Source of the DNA: Paracoccaceae bacterium
GTDB taxonomy: Bacteria; Pseudomonadota; Alphaproteobacteria; Rhodobacterales; Rhodobacteraceae
DNA: 64,000 nucleotides
NCBI GenBank assembly: GCA_014872875.1
Contig: WKFI01000005.1
Span: 682,001-746,000 of the forward strand
Reading direction: 5' to 3'
The notes beneath the pieces are model-generated. The model saw nothing but the letters and a program-made list of their open reading frames with translations. It had not been told where the DNA came from and ran no database searches. This document shows positions 61,415-64,000 of this stretch, in pieces. Numbering within the stretch: the first letter of the stretch is position 1; each line of letters begins with the position of its first letter. A program made the position numbers and the translations under genes.

Positions 61415-61834
61415 CTACCCCGACATGTCCTGTCGCGCTGTAGTCTCGGATACCTGCGTGAATTGCGGACGACCGGCATAGATCCCCATGCGCACATCGC
61501 CTCGCACAAAGTAGGTTTGGCCAGCTTGCGCCTGAATGGTGATCGCGTCCTGGCTGATCGCCTGTGCCCAGAAGGTATGCGTGCCGGGATTGACCACTTT
61601 CTGCAACACTGCACCGCTCGTCAATTGGCCAACGGGCCCATCTGAGTGCTGCACGTTGAAGCGAATTGCGCCGCCAGCAAAGGCCGCGGGGCGGTAGAAC
61701 ACCACCAAGGCCTTGCCTGCCGGAGCAACGAAAGACGAGCTGGTCTGCATCACGGTTCCAGCCTGGTTCCCGCCCATGCAGGCGGTCAAGGTAGCGAGGC
61801 TGGCGAAGGAAAAAAGAAACTTGCGTCTTAGCAT
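61415..61834 (-). CDS. DUF2846-like lipoprotein
   Basis: A 139-aa protein with a lipoprotein signal (RRKFLFSFASLATLTAC, lipobox LTAC) and a beta-rich domain with GKALVVFYRPAAFAGGAIRF, TFWAQ and AGQTYFVRGDVR, similar to DUF2846 proteins. It should be anchored in the cell envelope by Cys19. Function unknown. Codon use is ordinary. It begins a stretch of disrupted DNA extending to 63.2 kb. Confidence 0.75.
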   Translation of the reverse strand: MLRRKFLFSFASLATLTACMGGNQAGTVMQTSSSFVAPAGKALVVFYRPAAFAGGAIRFNVQHSDGPVGQLTSGAVLQKVVNPGTHTFWAQAISQDAITIQAQAGQTYFVRGDVRMGIYAGRPQFTQVSETTARQDMSG

Positions 61835-62455
61835 TAGTCATTTTCTCACATTGGGTATCTGTATCTTCAATCAGCTCACAAAGTCGATGCAACAGGCACT
61901 ATTGTCGCTCCGTGAGCTATGAGGGTGTTTAGCCAGCGGTTTCTTGGTTTTTCGGCTAGTCTTTGAGACTGCTCCAAGACTTGGAGACCACAATTGCAGC
62001 GTCAGCCGAGGTTGTATCGCTTGACTGGAAACGATCCTTTGTTCTGAGCAACCACAAGTGTTGCTGGCTGAAAAAAGCGATTGATCAAACTGAGAATGAT
62101 GGCCGTTTTGTCCCAACCTCAGTCTTTGCCGCAGGTTTTGTCAAACGTCCGCGGTTGATAAAAGCTCCCAACGAGACTGGTACCCGCTAATCATTGCCTG
62201 CTCCTGATTTACCCTAACCTGTCTAGCATACCTACCGCGTTCGGATTTCGATCTGGGCCAGCAATCCGTTCGCGTATCGGGTGGAGATCAGGGTCAAAGC
62301 CGAGTCATCGCCGCCCATGTTCTTGATCGCCTGTGGGGGTTGAGTGTCGGGTACAGCGCACTGCGTTCACAACGAGGCCCAGCTTAGCTGCACCCAGTCT
62401 TTGCTGCAGGCCAGTCTAGACCCAGATCATCAGCACGTTGCGCAGGGCATCGCGG
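61835..62455. other. gene-poor stretch with possible gene fragments
   Basis: No intact gene is seen in about 620 bp. On the minus strand 62239-62363 reads like the end of a protein (QAIKNMGGDDSALTLISTRY, then ending QIEIRTR and a stop at 62239) whose upstream part is missing, next to the IS6 remnant. This is likely a gene cut by insertion and deletion events. Family not recognised. Confidence 0.35.
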
Positions 62456-63130
62456 GGTACTGTCAGACAGGTGCGAACCAGTCTCGGCTAGGCCGGTAAG
62501 GCTGCCCCTGATCCCTCGCCAAGTACGCGCCACTCGGCGAGCGTAGCAGTGCGCGTCAAGTTGAAGGTGTCTCGGCTGGCGAGCGACCTGTCCAAGTTGA
62601 AGTTGTTATCGACAGAGGAATGGACGGTGCGAATATCTTTAAACTACGAATGCGCCTGAACCGTTGCATGGCACGTTTTCTTCGTCGGAACGGTAGGTGC
62701 GAATTCTCAACACGGTTGTTGAGCCGCCTGCTTGTTTCGGCGTTTGGTCTCGACGGCCTCAAGCACTTCACCTTCGTGATCAACAGCACGCCAGAGGTGG
62801 TGTCGTTTGCCCTTCACTCTCATAAAGGCCTTGCCCGCGTGCCATCTCCATTTCGAGAACGCGCGCAGCTGCTGCACCCGCTTCCGCCTGACCGAAGGCC
62901 GCAAATATCGGACCACCAAAAGCGAACGGTTTCGTGGCTGACATCAATGCCTCGCTCTAACAGCAGGTCTTCGACATTTCGAAGCGAGAGTGGAAACCGG
63001 ATTTACAACATCACCGCAAGACGGATGATCTCAGGGTTGGTTTTTGACGTACTTAAATGGCGATCATTCACTGATAAGCCGGGCTACGATTGCCCCCCGC
63101 CCTTCTCAGCCCAAGTTCTTCTGACAAGAC
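62456..63130 (-). mobile_element. decayed IS6-family insertion sequence
   Basis: The remnant transposase is flanked by short complementary sequences, TGTCAGA at 62461-62467 and TCTGACA at 63120-63126, which may be the worn terminal repeats. The roughly 670-bp length is what an 800-bp IS6 element would have after the internal deletion seen in its gene. Ends are tentative. Confidence 0.4.
62515..63070 (-). pseudogene. IS6-family transposase remnant
   Basis: Minus-strand pieces match IS6 transposases in order but in different frames: NPEIIRLAVML (then a stop) IRFPLSLRNVEDLLLERGID and VSHETVRFWW; then KRVQQLRAFSKWRWH and KGKRHHLWRAVDHEGEVLEA with TKRRNK; then, after a deletion of the middle of the catalytic domain, NRVENSHLPFRRRKRAMQRF, followed by frameshifted C-terminal residues to AEWRVLG. 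At least one stop, two frameshifts and the deletion make it inactive. Confidence 0.88.
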
Positions 63131-63265
63131 GCTGCCATCAACGACTGTCATTTGCTGCAGCGCATAGAAAAACGCTGCCATTGGCCCACAGTGCAGCGAC
63201 TCTCAGGACGCCGATGACCAACTTGCGAACGATCGGGCCTTACGCATCACATGGGCAGACCTAGT

Positions 63266-64000
63266 TCAGTGGATTCCGCGGTTCTGCCCTTCCCAAAACG
63301 GTTTGCGCAATTCCGTTTTCAGCACCTTGTTGGCGCCAGAGAGAGGGAATGGCTCCTCGCGGAACGAAATACTGCGCGGGCATTTGTAGCCGGCGATTAG
63401 CGTATGGCAGTGATCTTTTAGCGCCTGTTCGGTCGCCTCTTCACCGGGTTTCAGGATCACGATCGCATGTACCGCCTCGCCCCATTTCTCATCCGGAATA
63501 CCGATCACTGCGCTGGTGGCGACCGCCGGGTGTTGGGACAAGGCGTTTTCGACCTCAGTGGTATAGACGTTCTCACCCCCTGAGACGATCATGTCTTTCA
63601 GGCGATCCATGAGAAAGATGAAACCGTCATCGTCCATATAGCCTGCGTCACCCGTAAAAACCCATCCATCTTTGAGCGTTTCAGCCGTGATTTCCGGCTT
63701 GTTCCAGTAACCGAGCATCGTGATCGGACCACGAACGATGATATGGCCGACCGTCCCGGGCGGCACGTCACGGTCGTTTTCGTCGACAATCCGAATTTCG
63801 CAAACCCGCGTCGCTCGCCCGCAAGAGCGAAGTTTACCCGCCTTCATGCCAGCTTCGGTATGGAATTCCGTCCCAAGTACCGTTGCAACCGGAGCAAGTT
63901 CTGTCTGGCCGAAGGCCTGCAGGAAGCGAGCATTGGGAATGGCTTCAAACGCTCTGGCCAAGACGCCCTCGGTAATCGGTGACGCGCCATAGGCGATCAG
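63266..64000 (-). CDS. AMP-dependent acyl-CoA synthetase (N-terminal part outside window)
   Basis: The C-terminal 244 codons of an ANL-family acyl-CoA ligase; the gene enters from the right edge. Visible motifs are QAFGQTEL (A5-like), WVFTGDAGYMDDDGFIFLMD with the conserved ribose-binding Asp, DRLKDMIVSGGENVYTTEVE (hinge, A8) and the catalytic Lys in SGANKVLKTELRK (A10). It forms acyl-CoA from a carboxylic acid, ATP and CoA. Substrate is not predictable. The frame is open through position 64000. Confidence 0.93.
   Translation of the reverse strand: MIAYGASPITEGVLARAFEAIPNARFLQAFGQTELAPVATVLGTEFHTEAGMKAGKLRSCGRATRVCEIRIVDENDRDVPPGTVGHIIVRGPITMLGYWNKPEITAETLKDGWVFTGDAGYMDDDGFIFLMDRLKDMIVSGGENVYTTEVENALSQHPAVATSAVIGIPDEKWGEAVHAIVILKPGEEATEQALKDHCHTLIAGYKCPRSISFREEPFPLSGANKVLKTELRKPFWEGQNRGIH

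Noticed and set aside
61963-62190. 75-codon plus-strand open frame
   Set aside because: Atypical composition, no ribosome site, lies in the degenerate stretch before the IS6 remnant.
62620-63264. 214-codon open frame on the plus strand
   Set aside because: It is antisense to the IS6 transposase remnant; the minus strand carries the recognisable homology.
1-64000. tRNA, rRNA, CRISPR arrays and prophage genes
   Set aside because: Looked for cloverleaf-like segments, regularly spaced repeats and phage proteins by eye; none seen.

Overview
The window comes from an alphaproteobacterium, most likely a marine Rhodobacteraceae (Roseobacter-group) strain. This rests on gene content and protein character: BCCT, TRAP and many ABC uptake systems, DUF3726, a QuiC-type fused dehydroshikimate dehydratase, TMADH-like demethylases, and moderately high GC with GGAGG-type ribosome sites and many 4-bp ATGA gene overlaps. 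No rRNA, tRNA, CRISPR or prophage was seen. Almost the whole window is catabolic and transport DNA, arranged as consecutive substrate-specific modules, each with its own regulator.

Layout. (1) 1-8.0 kb: a betaine-type module read leftward (aldehyde dehydrogenase, M19-like protein, BCCT transporter, a 567-aa unknown, DUF3726, an Ldh_2 dehydrogenase cut by the window edge), with a divergent LysR gene. (2) 8.3-30.2 kb: a large dispersed regulon. It holds acyl-CoA dehydrogenase, SDR, DUF993 and TIM-barrel genes; aldo-keto reductase and MaoC; glycerate kinase, Dabb and CoA-transferase; a second aldo-keto reductase; a nine-gene operon for an RbsABC-type importer plus zinc alcohol dehydrogenase, WrbA-like, ABM, ALDH and GMC enzymes; a TetR regulator; and HbpS/GlcG-like plus enoyl-CoA hydratase genes. 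The pieces are linked by a repeated 16-bp inverted repeat, GTAACY-N4-RGTTAC, often only 11-14 bp before start codons. (3) 30.3-37.4 kb: a glucose/mannose-type sugar module (D-lyxose isomerase, glucokinase, GtsABC-MalK-like ABC importer, LacI regulator). (4) 37.4-40.9 kb: isolated genes of unknown role (Lys-rich protein, DUF1254/DUF1214 protein) and two gene-poor gaps. (5) 40.9-47.9 kb: a DctPQM TRAP importer with a QuiC-type dehydratase, a Gfo/Idh/MocA dehydrogenase and a GntR regulator, probably for quinate/shikimate-like acids. (6) 48-60.7 kb: one nine-gene amine operon read leftward (PotDBCA-type importer, BetI-like TetR, monoamine oxidase, two TMADH/DMADH-like iron-sulfur flavoproteins, PuuB-like oxidase) ending in a collapsed PuuC-like aldehyde dehydrogenase. 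(7) 60.8-64 kb: small hypotheticals, a lipoprotein, a decayed IS6-family element and the 3' part of an acyl-CoA synthetase.

The two most interesting systems are the TetR-linked regulon of module 2, whose substrate I cannot name but which mixes sugar-type uptake and oxidation with CoA-ester chemistry, and the amine operon of module 6. In the latter, one TMADH-like enzyme carries an apparent ferritin-like C-terminal domain and both paralogs have lost most of the trimethylamine-binding aromatic bowl. Starts were moved downstream of the longest open frame where a clear ribosome site or an operon overlap decided the matter.
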